Positions 32,564 through 42,623 of a stretch of DNA of 64,000 nucleotides are shown here, piece by piece; within the stretch, counting starts at the first letter, position 1; each line of letters begins with the position of its first letter. The stretch comes from RGIG4034 sp045576455 (GTDB lineage Bacteria > Bacillota > Clostridia > Lachnospirales > Lachnospiraceae): contig JAZNGM010000026.1 in NCBI GenBank assembly GCA_045576455.1, positions 62,001 through 126,000 of the forward strand. Direction: 5' to 3'. A program made the position numbers and the translations under genes. Under the pieces are notes generated by a model. It worked only from the letters and a program-made list of their open reading frames with translations, was not told the origin of the DNA and ran no database searches.

Positions 32564-33418
32564 CTAAAACTTATCCTTCAATTTTTCAAATATAGCTTCA
32601 AAACGTTGCGTATTCTCATAGGCAGCATTATAATCGATCATTTGCTGAACTCCGAAATTGCCATCTTCTTTATACTTAGGAATAATGTGATAAGTAAGCT
32701 TATCTCCCGCTTCTCTCATATCTCCCATATCCATATAGCAGATTGCATCCGGATCATAACACTTTTTCAAAACCTTAGCTGCCTTTGCAATATCTGCAAA
32801 AAAGATGTTTCTTTCCAGCGCAGATAAACGGGTCATCTCCGTAGCCGATTCTTTGAACACTGCCACAAGGTGTCCTTTACAGGTCTGATCCTTGTACAAA
32901 TAAAGTTTCACCACATCATACTCTTTGAGTAAACGGCCATATTTTTCGTCATCCTGAACATCTGACTTAGAAGCATTTTCTTTTGCTTCTTCCAAGTATT
33001 TCCGGTACGCTATGATCATATTCTTATCTTCACTCAAAACATGAGCCATGATCCAGTTCTGTACTTCATCTTTAACCAGCTTCAATTGCTTCAATGGTTC
33101 TGCTTTAATCTTCGGAAGATCCAGTTTCATAACATAGTCAGAACACTTTTTATGAAACTTTTTGTGTGCCGCAGTGTCGGAATAATTCATTTCCTGCATT
33201 ATGCGTTCTTCCTCATAAAAATGATATCCGGTATAATCACGAAGTGCGCATACAATATCTAAAAGCTGTTTATCCGTAACCCCTATACACTGAATACGAA
33301 TCAGCTGTTCCAAATCACGTCCTATTTTAAAAAGCTGTTTGTGTTGTGTATCTATATCGCTATATCCGGTTTCCATATCCGGAGCCCAATCAAATTTGAA
33401 ATCAAACATAATCAACAT
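32564..33418 (-). CDS. Bacteriohemerythrin fused to HIT-like domain
   Basis: 284 residues; an ATG three codons in (33409) is an alternative start. The N-terminal hemerythrin domain (about 5-140) has all iron ligands: DTQHKQLF, YHFYEEE, HKKFH and HVLSEDK. The C-terminal part (about 165-270) follows the HIT-family pattern (LYKDQTCKGHLVAVFKES, TRLSALERNIFFADI) but its H-x-H-x-H motif is reduced to a single His in LTYHIIPKY. Oxygen or iron sensing linked to a degenerate nucleotide-binding domain is plausible. No membrane segment. Confidence 0.87.
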   Translation of the reverse strand: MLIMFDFKFDWAPDMETGYSDIDTQHKQLFKIGRDLEQLIRIQCIGVTDKQLLDIVCALRDYTGYHFYEEERIMQEMNYSDTAAHKKFHKKCSDYVMKLDLPKIKAEPLKQLKLVKDEVQNWIMAHVLSEDKNMIIAYRKYLEEAKENASKSDVQDDEKYGRLLKEYDVVKLYLYKDQTCKGHLVAVFKESATEMTRLSALERNIFFADIAKAAKVLKKCYDPDAICYMDMGDMREAGDKLTYHIIPKYKEDGNFGVQQMIDYNAAYENTQRFEAIFEKLKDKF

Positions 33419-33520
33419 CCATTTCTTCGTTTTGTAGTATATATATTCTATACATTTTTTTGCTAAAAGACAAGCAAATTCTGCCTATTTTGTGCTTCTT
33501 CACATGCTTTTTTCAGCAAA

Positions 33521-33550
33521 CAAAAAACAGAACCCATAAGGCTCTGTTTT
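33521..33550 (-). terminator. Terminator after tRNA pair
   Basis: Minus-strand stem CAGAGCC / GGTTCTG with loop TTAT, then TTTTTTG, 6 bases after the tRNA-Met 3' end. Confidence 0.8.
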
Positions 33551-33555
33551 CTTAA

Positions 33556-33629
33556 TAGCGAGAGAGGGATTCGAACCCACGACACCACGGGTATGAACCG
33601 TGTGCTCTAGCCAACTGAGCTATCTCGCC
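33556..33629 (-). tRNA. tRNA-Met (CAT)
   Basis: Cloverleaf on the minus strand: acceptor GGCGAGA / TCTCGCT, T8 A9, D arm GCTC, anticodon stem CACGG with loop TTCATAC, T arm with TTCGAAT. The anticodon is CAT. G1 pairs with U72, unlike an initiator, so it is an elongator or, if modified, an Ile2 tRNA. CCA is not encoded. Confidence 0.93.
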
Positions 33630-33648
33630 ATATTTTTTTTTATTAAGA

Positions 33649-33721
33649 TGGGACCTATAGGGCTCGAACCTATGACCCTCTGCTTGTAAGGCAGATGCTC
33701 TCCCAGCTGAGCTAAGATCCC
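33649..33721 (-). tRNA. tRNA-Val (TAC)
   Basis: Cloverleaf on the minus strand: acceptor GGGATCT / AGGTCCC, T8 A9, D arm GCTC, anticodon loop CTTACAA, T stem ATAGG / CCTAT. The anticodon TAC reads Val. It is transcribed before tRNA-Met, 19 bases apart. CCA is not encoded. Confidence 0.95.
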
Positions 33722-33804
33722 ATTTATTTAACTGCTCGTCTCGCGACTGCTTTTCTAATATACTATTAATACCCAACTATGTCAAGCAGTTTTTACAACT
33801 TTTT

Positions 33805-33861
33805 TCAAAAAAAGAAATCCCATCCAAAACATCATTAAAATAATGCATATTTCGGATGGGA
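33805..33861 (-). terminator. Terminator after first hybrid histidine kinase
   Basis: Minus-strand stem TCCCATCC / GGATGGGA with a long AT-rich loop that has its own small stem (GCATTATTTTAATGAT), then TTTCTTTTTTTG. Confidence 0.75.
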
Positions 33862-33868
33862 ACATTCT

Positions 33869-36800
33869 TTACTCTTCTTCCAATGTATCTAATAATTCCT
33901 GCGTAAGAGTTATTGCTTCCTCATAATTCACATCAATAATCAGGCGTTTCAGACTTTCAACCTTATCCCTATAACTATCAAAAATCTGATACTTATATAT
34001 AGCCTTCCATTCTTTCATAGCAAGCTCATCATCATAATCTTCTAATGCCTTAATGATATTGGAAAGACCGGTTAATACATTCTTTTTGCCTTCATTTCCG
34101 CTGTCAGAAACACTTTCTTCATCTTCATCATTAAGCAGATATTCCTTTGGTATATACTGTATCAACTTGGCTTCCTGATTTTGATAATTGTTGACAAACT
34201 TCTCCGTTCCTGCAATTATCGCATCCCAATTTCCTTCATGTCCGGCAAGTTCCAATGACAACGCTTCCTTGAAAAGTGCTTCATTTCCGATAAGTTTAGA
34301 AGACGACTTAATGGAATGAACCAGCACCGTATAGCTCTGAATATCATGGGATTCAAGGAATTCCATAAGCTTTTTCGTAGAAACCGGTATCTGACTAACA
34401 TAATCCGCTAAAATAGCGAAATAATCACCAACACTTCCACCAACCATTTCAACGGCTTCTTCCGTGTTATAGCCCGGAATCTTTGGTATTTTATCTTTAT
34501 CCGGAAGTTCTTTCGGTTTTTCCTCAGTCTCATTATCGATAATTTCACACTTCTTAATGAGATAAAGCTTCAATATTTCTTCCAAACGTTTAACGTCCAT
34601 TGGTTTAAACAGGTAATCGGTCATTCCGGCTTCAATAAGTTTATTTTCTACCCCTTTAATAGCATTCGCAGTCAATGCTATAATAGGCATATTTTTCCAA
34701 TACTCATTGCCTTCTGCCCGGATTTTCTGTACCGTTTCAATTCCGTCAAGTTCCGGCATCATATGATCCAGAAAGACAATATCGTAACTCTTGCCGGTTT
34801 GCATCTTGTTAAGTAGCTTAATACCACTGTTAAGTAATTCACACTTAATTCCATAACGTGATATAAATCCGTCCGCCACCTTAAGGTTAAGTTCATTATC
34901 ATCTACAACAGCCGCTTTTACATCCCTAAAGATAATCTTTTTATTATTGACAACCTTCAGCTTCTGTATTGGACCATTTTCCGTAAAGTGAGACAACAAA
35001 CCAACTATACTAATCGGTTTCTGTATGTAACAAATGTCATTTCTTTCTTCCACATCCTTGTTACCATATTCAAGCATTGCAAGTTGGAAGTACTTCTTTA
35101 AACGTTTGTCTTCATTTATATACAAGTAGTAATTGGAATAATCATAAATAACCACTTTGTATTCTGCCTGCGTTAAAATGAACCGCTCCACATCACTTGT
35201 ACATTCAACAATTCCAAGATCATTAAGAGCCTGCAAATATGACTGGTATCTTACTTTATCTTCCTCTAACAAAAGAACCGCATATTTCTTACCGGCTTCC
35301 CCGAGACCCATTTTCTTATTTGAAACAATCTTCTGTTCCACAATTGCCGTAAAGATACTGCCTTCACCATATACGCTTTGCAACTGTATATCACCATTCA
35401 TCTTCATGGCCAGTTCTTTACTTAAGGCAAGTCCCAAACCGGTACCTTCTATGGAACGGTTTTTCTTAGTATCCACACGCGAGAACTGGGTAAACAGCTT
35501 TCCTATATCCTCTTCTTTAATACCGATTCCCGTATCACGTACTGCAAATGATAATCTGGCGATATCATCCTCTTTTTGCTCCCATGATACCACAAGGGAT
35601 ATTTCGCCTCTTTCAGTAAATTTTGTTGCATTATTAATAAGATTAATAAGAATCTGTTTAATTCTGCCGTCATCGCCGATAAGCTTAGTCGGAATGGTCG
35701 GGTCAACATAAACAAGATATCTTAACATCTTCGCACTTATTCTCGGAACGGTCATATTCTGGACGTCATAAATAAGATTTGGCAAGGAGTACTCCCGTTC
35801 AATCAAATCCATTTTGCCCATATCTACTTTTGTAAAATCAAGAATATCATTAACAATATTTAACAGATTGTTAGCAGAGGATTGTATCATCTCTACATAT
35901 TCATGTTCCAATGGTGTCAGGTTGCAGGAATCGAGCATGTTACTCATACCACAAATGACGTTCATCGGTGTTCTTATTTCATGAGACATATTCGCAAGAA
36001 ATTCCGATTTATTAGCAGCCGCAATTCTTGTATTTTCTTCACTGATTCTAAGCTGCTCCTCCATAATCTTACGGGATGTAATATCATATACAAACGCAGT
36101 AATTTCGTTCGTTTCTTCATTATAAGAGTGTTTTTCCATAACCCATAATACTTGTCTCTTAGCAGTAACGTATCGGGCTTCTAATTCATACTGTTTAATG
36201 CCGTTTGCAATATTCTCGTCTATTTTCTTTTTATACACAGCAAATTCATCGGAAATCATACAAAAACGCTGATTAGTAAATCCGATTTCCTTAGCACTGC
36301 TCTCTTCATAACCAAACATATCGTAGAAGAAACCGTTTGCGTATGTAATAGTGATATTGTTATCCGGTACAAAGCGACAGATTCCGGCAGGAACTGATTG
36401 GGACAATTCCTGTAAAAGGTGTCCGGATGCAATAGTCTTGAGACTCTGCCATATACCATTCACACACAGAATAGACATATACAACAATATACCAAAACGG
36501 AAACCTGATGTATTATCAGCATTAACTCTTGCATAGAAATTATAGACTGACCACAATCCCGATACGCCAATAGCAATCAATCCTAAAAGGAAATCAAGCA
36601 CCTTTTTATTCTTATTCACACGCATCTCATACAAGCAGAAAAATACCAGTCCAAAAAATGCAATAAACGTAATCACATGAGATACCATAAGACTGTAGCT
36701 TAATCTAAAGGAATGGGCAAATATAGATGCCGTAGATAATACAACATTAATCAGGTACGCTATTACAACACTATTAAAAAACCATTGTCCGCAATTCAAA

Positions 36801-37663
36801 CGGATGCGGGCATACATAAAAAACGGTATAAACATCATAAGGAATGAATAGATGTTAATAAAATAGAACAACGTACTGTTTACAAAGAAAGCACCCTGCA
36901 TTGTTGAGTCTGTATATACCCACAATATACTGAAAATAACGAAAATTACAAGACATATTGATTCCGCATAACCGGAAATTTTGTACTTTCCGTTTATAAA
37001 CACTGTAAGAAGCACAACCAGAACTAATACAATACCTATAATAACGCACGGAAGTTCATCGGTTATTGCATCCAAAAGAAGTACCCATCTAATATCGGTA
37101 TTAGCACCCGCAAGAATAGTATGTACCTCTCGTATTAACTTATCACCATATCCGATAACCCTTATTTCTACAGGCTTACCACACATATCCTCCGTAAGCT
37201 TTATAGCCTTCCAAGGATTATCAGAAAATTTTTCAATTTTAAGCGATTCGCGCAGACTGGCGGTTTCAACCTTTCTACCGTCCACATAGATATCTACTGC
37301 CTGATAATTCGTATTGACATACAAATGCCAATCATCAATTCCAATTATTTCCGGAAGAACACCGACTAATGATATTGCGTTATCTTTCGCATAGGAAAGA
37401 GGGAACGACACATCCTGTGAATAAAGGGATTGCTCCGTCATCTCCTTATCCCATACATATAAATCCCAATTATCTTCATAGGTAACTTTATCATACAGAT
37501 TACGTTCCCCTACTGCTTTGTTATTGAAATGAGATTCTACCAGTAAAAAAAGACATGCAAAAAGTGCAAACATACAAAACACAAAGAAAAATCCCTGGAT
37601 ACCTTTGCTTATCTTAGAAACACTTTTGTTATCCAAACTGTTAATTTTCTTCTCATTTTTCAT
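33869..37663 (-). CDS. Hybrid sensor histidine kinase (jelly-roll sensor, 7TM, PAS, REC, HPt)
   Basis: 1264 residues from the ATG after GGGGTG. A signal anchor (about 22-43) leads to an extracytoplasmic beta-rich domain (about 50-195), then about seven transmembrane helices (about 200-400) as in 7TMR-DISM kinases. A PAS domain (about 425-540) precedes HisKA (HEIRTPMN, His about 561), HATPase, a degenerate receiver-like segment lacking a phosphoacceptor pattern, a true REC (FLDHMMPELDG, Asp about 966) and an HPt domain (VHSIKSSSKL, His about 1116). It can run a His-Asp-His relay; the output regulator is not in the window. Confidence 0.92.
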   Translation of the reverse strand: MKNEKKINSLDNKSVSKISKGIQGFFFVFCMFALFACLFLLVESHFNNKAVGERNLYDKVTYEDNWDLYVWDKEMTEQSLYSQDVSFPLSYAKDNAISLVGVLPEIIGIDDWHLYVNTNYQAVDIYVDGRKVETASLRESLKIEKFSDNPWKAIKLTEDMCGKPVEIRVIGYGDKLIREVHTILAGANTDIRWVLLLDAITDELPCVIIGIVLVLVVLLTVFINGKYKISGYAESICLVIFVIFSILWVYTDSTMQGAFFVNSTLFYFINIYSFLMMFIPFFMYARIRLNCGQWFFNSVVIAYLINVVLSTASIFAHSFRLSYSLMVSHVITFIAFFGLVFFCLYEMRVNKNKKVLDFLLGLIAIGVSGLWSVYNFYARVNADNTSGFRFGILLYMSILCVNGIWQSLKTIASGHLLQELSQSVPAGICRFVPDNNITITYANGFFYDMFGYEESSAKEIGFTNQRFCMISDEFAVYKKKIDENIANGIKQYELEARYVTAKRQVLWVMEKHSYNEETNEITAFVYDITSRKIMEEQLRISEENTRIAAANKSEFLANMSHEIRTPMNVICGMSNMLDSCNLTPLEHEYVEMIQSSANNLLNIVNDILDFTKVDMGKMDLIEREYSLPNLIYDVQNMTVPRISAKMLRYLVYVDPTIPTKLIGDDGRIKQILINLINNATKFTERGEISLVVSWEQKEDDIARLSFAVRDTGIGIKEEDIGKLFTQFSRVDTKKNRSIEGTGLGLALSKELAMKMNGDIQLQSVYGEGSIFTAIVEQKIVSNKKMGLGEAGKKYAVLLLEEDKVRYQSYLQALNDLGIVECTSDVERFILTQAEYKVVIYDYSNYYLYINEDKRLKKYFQLAMLEYGNKDVEERNDICYIQKPISIVGLLSHFTENGPIQKLKVVNNKKIIFRDVKAAVVDDNELNLKVADGFISRYGIKCELLNSGIKLLNKMQTGKSYDIVFLDHMMPELDGIETVQKIRAEGNEYWKNMPIIALTANAIKGVENKLIEAGMTDYLFKPMDVKRLEEILKLYLIKKCEIIDNETEEKPKELPDKDKIPKIPGYNTEEAVEMVGGSVGDYFAILADYVSQIPVSTKKLMEFLESHDIQSYTVLVHSIKSSSKLIGNEALFKEALSLELAGHEGNWDAIIAGTEKFVNNYQNQEAKLIQYIPKEYLLNDEDEESVSDSGNEGKKNVLTGLSNIIKALEDYDDELAMKEWKAIYKYQIFDSYRDKVESLKRLIIDVNYEEAITLTQELLDTLEEE

Positions 37664-37780
37664 ACGCTTGCACCCCAACTTTGTATACTTATACATATTA
37701 AAATCTAATACTATTTTACTATTTTTTCAACATTGTCGGCGAAATCATTACATAGCTTTGCGAAATAGGGCATACAATCC

Positions 37781-39547
37781 CTACATTCTCTCAGGAGCTT
37801 CGAATCCCAACAGATTAATACAGGTTTCAAGAATATCCTGTGTTAATTTAAGCAACGCTATCCAACCTTCTTTTTTTGCACTGTCCTGCTCCGTAAGAAT
37901 TTTAGTTTCGTGATAAAACTTATTAAAGGCATTTGCCATATCGTATATATAGGAGCAAACCTTATGCGGAGCTATCTCATCGCAAGCAGTTGCCATTACT
38001 GCATTGAAACGGCTCATAACAAGCATAAGCTCCTTTTCAGAAGCATTTTGCGCTTTTCCTATCTTGCACTCAACCACACTGCCACCTTGTTCTTCAAATC
38101 TTGCAAGGATAGATTTAATACGGACAATCGTATAAAGAATATAAGGACCGGTATCTCCTTCAAAAGAGGTAAAACGTTCTATATCAAACACATAGTCCTT
38201 GGCTGCCTGATTCGATAAATCTCCGTACTTAATGGCAGACAATGCTACTATAGCCGCTGTCTTTCTGGCTTCTGCTTCATCGCCATTATGTCCTTCCATT
38301 ATCTTTTTAAACATTTCATCCTGGATATCCTTCATCAGATATTCCAGACGCATTACACCGCCATCTCTTGTTTTAAAAGGCTTTCCGTCTTTTCCGTTCA
38401 TTGTACCAAAACCGATAAAATTAAGTTTTGTTTCCGTATCAACCAGTTTTGTTTTGCGGGCGCAACGGAATACCTGTTCAAAATATAAATCTTGGCGCTT
38501 ATCTACTACATAAATCATTTCATCAGGATGAACCTTTTCCATACGGTCCATAATTGTAGCAAGGTCTGTCGTATTGTAAAGAGCGGCTCCATCCGACTTC
38601 AATATCATACATGGCGGCATCTCTTTAGTATCTGTTTCTTCTTTTACATCAACTACCAATGCTCCCTCACTGATATAGGCGTATCCTTCTTTTTTCATAT
38701 AATCTACCATACGCGGTATTATGTCATGAACATCAGATTCACCTTTCCACCAGTCAAATTCCACATCCAGCTTTTCGTAATTTTTCTTAAGATCTGTAAC
38801 CGATACGTCAAGGATATGTTTCCATAACGCACGATATCCTCTTACACCGCTTTGCAGTTTAAAAGTAGCATTCATTGCTGCTTCTTTATAGGCAGGATCT
38901 TCCTTGGACTTTCCGCTGGCAAAAGGATAGATTTCCTCAAGTTCACTAATGGTAAACGGCGGTTCCTGCGGATACTCACCTTCAAAACTTTCATCAAAAT
39001 ATACCAGTTCAGGCTTACGGATTTTAAGTTCCGTAATAATCAGTCCGATTGGAAGTCCCCAGTCGCCCAAATGGATATCACCAATAACATCATGTCCGTT
39101 ATATCTGGTAATACGCTTAATACTTTCTCCGATTATTGCCGGGCGAAGATGTCCCACATGGAGTGGCTTCGCAACATTAGGTCCGCCATAATCAACGATA
39201 ACGCTTCTCTTATGTACCGGCTTTTCAAGACCGAATTTTTCTTCATTGCGCATTCCGGCAATATAGTCTTTCAAAAACTCTTCTGATACCTTCAAATTTA
39301 AAAATCCGGGATTTACCGCATCAACTACTGAAAAACCGGCGTCTTTTAATAAAATATCCTTAACTTCACCGGCTATCATAATAGGCGCCTTCTTATATTT
39401 TTTAGCAAGTGCAAGTGCACCATTACATTGGTACTCGCACAAATCCGGTCTGTTAGACAACGTCACCCTTCCGTATTCTGCTTCATATCCGGCACTTTCA
39501 AATGCTGCCATTACTTTTTCTGAAATTACATCCAGTATTTTCTGCAT
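37781..39547 (-). CDS. argS: Arginyl-tRNA synthetase
   Basis: 588 residues from the ATG that overlaps the queH stop (TAATG), with AGAGG 9 bases upstream. Class I synthetase with the HIGH variant in NVAKPLHVGHLRPA, an N-terminal Arg-tRNA synthetase domain, and the anticodon-binding end with LLKLTQDILETCINLLG. A canonical KMSKS is replaced by a GKDGKPFKTRDGG-type loop, as in many bacterial ArgRS. It charges tRNA-Arg. Confidence 0.95.
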   Translation of the reverse strand: MQKILDVISEKVMAAFESAGYEAEYGRVTLSNRPDLCEYQCNGALALAKKYKKAPIMIAGEVKDILLKDAGFSVVDAVNPGFLNLKVSEEFLKDYIAGMRNEEKFGLEKPVHKRSVIVDYGGPNVAKPLHVGHLRPAIIGESIKRITRYNGHDVIGDIHLGDWGLPIGLIITELKIRKPELVYFDESFEGEYPQEPPFTISELEEIYPFASGKSKEDPAYKEAAMNATFKLQSGVRGYRALWKHILDVSVTDLKKNYEKLDVEFDWWKGESDVHDIIPRMVDYMKKEGYAYISEGALVVDVKEETDTKEMPPCMILKSDGAALYNTTDLATIMDRMEKVHPDEMIYVVDKRQDLYFEQVFRCARKTKLVDTETKLNFIGFGTMNGKDGKPFKTRDGGVMRLEYLMKDIQDEMFKKIMEGHNGDEAEARKTAAIVALSAIKYGDLSNQAAKDYVFDIERFTSFEGDTGPYILYTIVRIKSILARFEEQGGSVVECKIGKAQNASEKELMLVMSRFNAVMATACDEIAPHKVCSYIYDMANAFNKFYHETKILTEQDSAKKEGWIALLKLTQDILETCINLLGFEAPERM

Positions 39548-40173
39548 TATTTCCATCCTCTTTCTTGTTTCATTCTTCGTTCTGCTTTTGAATAACAACA
39601 ACCACAATAATCCTGCCGATACAAATCGTATTCCTCGGATAATTCAACGGAACGCTTATATCCGTTTTTCTTCTTAAAATCGGACATCAGGAATTTAATA
39701 TCATATATATTGCCCAACCTTATTCCGATTTCATTAAGAATCTGTGCATTTTTTAGCGGACTTATGGTAAGTGTCGTTGTAAAAAAATCATACCCCAAAG
39801 CTTTTGCCTGTACCGCAGTTTCCTTCAATCTCATTTCATAACAGGCAAAGCATCTTTCCTGTCCTTCCGGACATTTTTCGAGTCCCTTCGACAATTCAAA
39901 AAATTTATCCGGCTCATAATTACCTTCCAAAAAGTCAACCGGATTTTTTAACGGCATCGTATCAATCAGTCGTTTCTGTTCAACAACACGCTTCTTATAT
40001 TCCTCCTGCTCAGTTATATTAGGATTATAATAAAAAACGGTTATTTTAAAAAATTCACTTAAATACTCTATAACATAGCTGCTGCACGGTGCGCAACAGC
40101 TATGTAATAACAACCTTTTATCCGGACTTTCCAACCTTGAAAGTTCTTTTTCCAATTCTTTCTGATAATTCAT
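39547..40173 (-). CDS. queH: Epoxyqueuosine reductase QueH
   Basis: 208 residues. Cys clusters LLLHSCCAPCSSY, EGQERCFACYEMRL and DYCGCCYSKAER match QueH (DUF208), the non-orthologous replacement of QueG that completes queuosine in tRNA with an Fe-S cluster. It is 13 bases downstream of the EAL gene and overlaps argS by one base, so both are probably co-transcribed. Confidence 0.92.
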   Translation of the reverse strand: MNYQKELEKELSRLESPDKRLLLHSCCAPCSSYVIEYLSEFFKITVFYYNPNITEQEEYKKRVVEQKRLIDTMPLKNPVDFLEGNYEPDKFFELSKGLEKCPEGQERCFACYEMRLKETAVQAKALGYDFFTTTLTISPLKNAQILNEIGIRLGNIYDIKFLMSDFKKKNGYKRSVELSEEYDLYRQDYCGCCYSKAERRMKQERGWK

Positions 40174-40186
40174 ACTTTGTCAACCA

Positions 40187-42457
40187 CTATTCTGCTTTTT
40201 CGGCAAGATATTTATCCATAAAATCCTCAAGAGGAATTGGTTTGGAATAATAATATCCTTGTACCAAGCGGCATCCTATCCGCCTTAATATATCTATCTG
40301 TTCTTCTGTTTCTACACCTTCACAAACAGCTTCCATTCCCAGTCCTTCTGCCATTTCAACAATCTTCTGTAAAATCAACGTACTGGTTTCTGATGTAATC
40401 GACTCACTAAAGAATTCCCGGTCAATTTTAAGATAATCGAGCGGTATATCTTTCAACAAATTAAGGGAAGAATATCCTGAGCCGAAATCATCCATGGACA
40501 GTTTGAGTTCCTGACGTTTTAACCGGTTCATTGTATCAATCATTTTATTACGGTCGTCAAAGAAAACCGTCTCCGTCAATTCTAATTCAACATATTGTTT
40601 TGGAATACTATATGTTTTCAGCACCTTGGCAACATTATTAATGTACTCCGGATTATGTAACAAAAGTCTCGACTGGTTTATGGATATTGGACAAATTTTA
40701 AGACCTTTATCCATTCTCTTACGGATTTCCCTGCATATGGACTCAAGCATATAAAAGTCAAGCTTCTCAATAAATCCGTTTCTTTCAAATACAGGAATAA
40801 AACTTCCGGGGAACACAACGCTTCCGTCTTTCTTAATCCATCTGACCAAAGCTTCTGCTCCGTGCAGCCTGTTATTAACGATATCCCATTTAGGTTGTAA
40901 ATACACCTTAAACTCGCCGGTTTCAAGTGCTCTCGTCATTTCAGATTCAATTTTATCAACTTTACGCATATCCTGTACTAATGCATCGGAATAATAGGCA
41001 ATCAGTTTTGCTTCATCGCCATACAGTGATTTTCTTGCCACATTAGCCCTGTCAATGATAAGGTCAATATCCGTATCCTGCTTTCTAATCTGATACACAC
41101 CGAATTTAAGTCGTATAGGATACTTCACACCTATTCCACGCGCATACTCATTAATAGATTCCACATAATCCGCACGCTTCTGTTCTATCTGGCTGTCGTT
41201 AATATTCAATGTAACAAACTGGTCCGAGTCCATACGGACGCACAATTCCCTATCATCAAATATTCCTTTCAGATTATCAATACAAGCCCTTAAAATGTCA
41301 TCTGCCTTATTATGTCCGTAGGCTTCGTTAATATAACGGAAATTACAGATATCAAACCGTTGGACAATATACGGGATTTCACGGTTTGCTGCAATCATTT
41401 GCAAAGCCTTATCCCTGAAATAGTTGGTATTTTGTCCGTTTGTAACATTATCCTCATAAGCAAGCTTTTCAATAGTAATATTTGTCTGTTTACCATTGGC
41501 CCATACATAAATAATCAAACTGATCATAAGCATGATTATAAGAATACACACCAGTACGCTTCTGAATATAAGCGGCTTAACATCCGCAAGCTGGTCATCT
41601 TCGCAATATGCGGCATACAAATAGAGAGAATCCACACTATCTATAGGCTTTGCAACTGCCACTATATTTTTACCATCATTACGGTTAAATTCCTCATTAA
41701 TCTCTTTTTCATCCAACATGTTTCTGCGCATACGGTTAATAGCCATCTTAGACGTAGCACCACCGTCGGAATACTTCATGAAATCATAGTAAAAGTCTTT
41801 ATCATTAAAAGATATTTCAAGAGAACTGCCGGCTGCTGTTGAAATAATAGTTCCGTCCTTCTCTACCAAAAAACAGGAACCGTTATCTATCAGATATTGA
41901 TATGAGCCGCCTGACAAAACATTCGAAAATCTTTCCAATCCAATAACATATCCATACGTTTTATTAGCATCCTTAACCGGACTGATTACCATCACTACTT
42001 CCTGGCTGTCAGCCAGCACCAGTTCCGGCCTTATAACAATTGTCATTTTTTTATAAAAATTCAAACTACCTTTTATTTTGTCAAATATATTCGTCTTGGA
42101 TATACCATTTCTATTATAAATCGTACCATCACGCTTAATATAAAAAAGACCGACAAAATGCTCATCGAAATGGGCTGAAAGAATTGTTTTTGCATCTGTA
42201 TCTTCATCGCCTCTTAAAATAATAGGAAGCAAATCATCGCAGGTAGCTTTCACTCTTCCTTCCATAAAGACAATACTCGTATCCGCAATACTTTCCGCCG
42301 AATCAAGCTGATTTATGAATTCGTTATTTACCCTCGTTTTATAAGCCCGGTACAAATCAGAAATATGATAAATACAGGCCAAAAGGCATATTACAAGAAT
42401 AATAAGTCCGATAATCAACGTATTTGTATCTTTCTTAGACCTTGCTTTAAGCTTCAT
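40187..42457 (-). CDS. Cache-GGDEF(degenerate)-EAL membrane protein
   Basis: 756 residues. Transmembrane helix (about 12-32), an extracytoplasmic Cache-like domain (about 35-275, with SIVFMEGRVKATCDD and 'SPVKDANKTYGYVIGLERF'), a second helix (about 297-318), a GGDEF-family domain whose signature is MDSDQFVTL rather than GGDEF, and an EAL domain with intact GAEALVRW, ELTETVFF, DDFGSGYSSLNLL and DYLKIDREF. It should act as a cyclic-di-GMP phosphodiesterase with the GGDEF part as a regulatory domain. Confidence 0.9.
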   Translation of the reverse strand: MKLKARSKKDTNTLIIGLIILVICLLACIYHISDLYRAYKTRVNNEFINQLDSAESIADTSIVFMEGRVKATCDDLLPIILRGDEDTDAKTILSAHFDEHFVGLFYIKRDGTIYNRNGISKTNIFDKIKGSLNFYKKMTIVIRPELVLADSQEVVMVISPVKDANKTYGYVIGLERFSNVLSGGSYQYLIDNGSCFLVEKDGTIISTAAGSSLEISFNDKDFYYDFMKYSDGGATSKMAINRMRRNMLDEKEINEEFNRNDGKNIVAVAKPIDSVDSLYLYAAYCEDDQLADVKPLIFRSVLVCILIIMLMISLIIYVWANGKQTNITIEKLAYEDNVTNGQNTNYFRDKALQMIAANREIPYIVQRFDICNFRYINEAYGHNKADDILRACIDNLKGIFDDRELCVRMDSDQFVTLNINDSQIEQKRADYVESINEYARGIGVKYPIRLKFGVYQIRKQDTDIDLIIDRANVARKSLYGDEAKLIAYYSDALVQDMRKVDKIESEMTRALETGEFKVYLQPKWDIVNNRLHGAEALVRWIKKDGSVVFPGSFIPVFERNGFIEKLDFYMLESICREIRKRMDKGLKICPISINQSRLLLHNPEYINNVAKVLKTYSIPKQYVELELTETVFFDDRNKMIDTMNRLKRQELKLSMDDFGSGYSSLNLLKDIPLDYLKIDREFFSESITSETSTLILQKIVEMAEGLGMEAVCEGVETEEQIDILRRIGCRLVQGYYYSKPIPLEDFMDKYLAEKAE

Positions 42458-42574
42458 TATTCAGGTACCCCACTCAAAGAATCTATCGTAATAATTAGAA
42501 ATCCACAATAATAATGCATACATTATACCATCTTTTCCACACCCAAGCAATACAATGGCTTGCTTACGCATAAT

Positions 42575-42618
42575 TAAAAAACCGAATCCAGACGGATATT
42601 CCGTTTGAATTCGGTTTT
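42575..42618. terminator. Bidirectional terminator after aminotransferase
   Basis: Stem AAAACCGAATCCAGACGG / CCGTTTGAATTCGGTTTT with loop ATATT and A/T tails on both sides, 6 bases after the aminotransferase stop. Confidence 0.85.
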
Positions 42619-42623
42619 AATAA

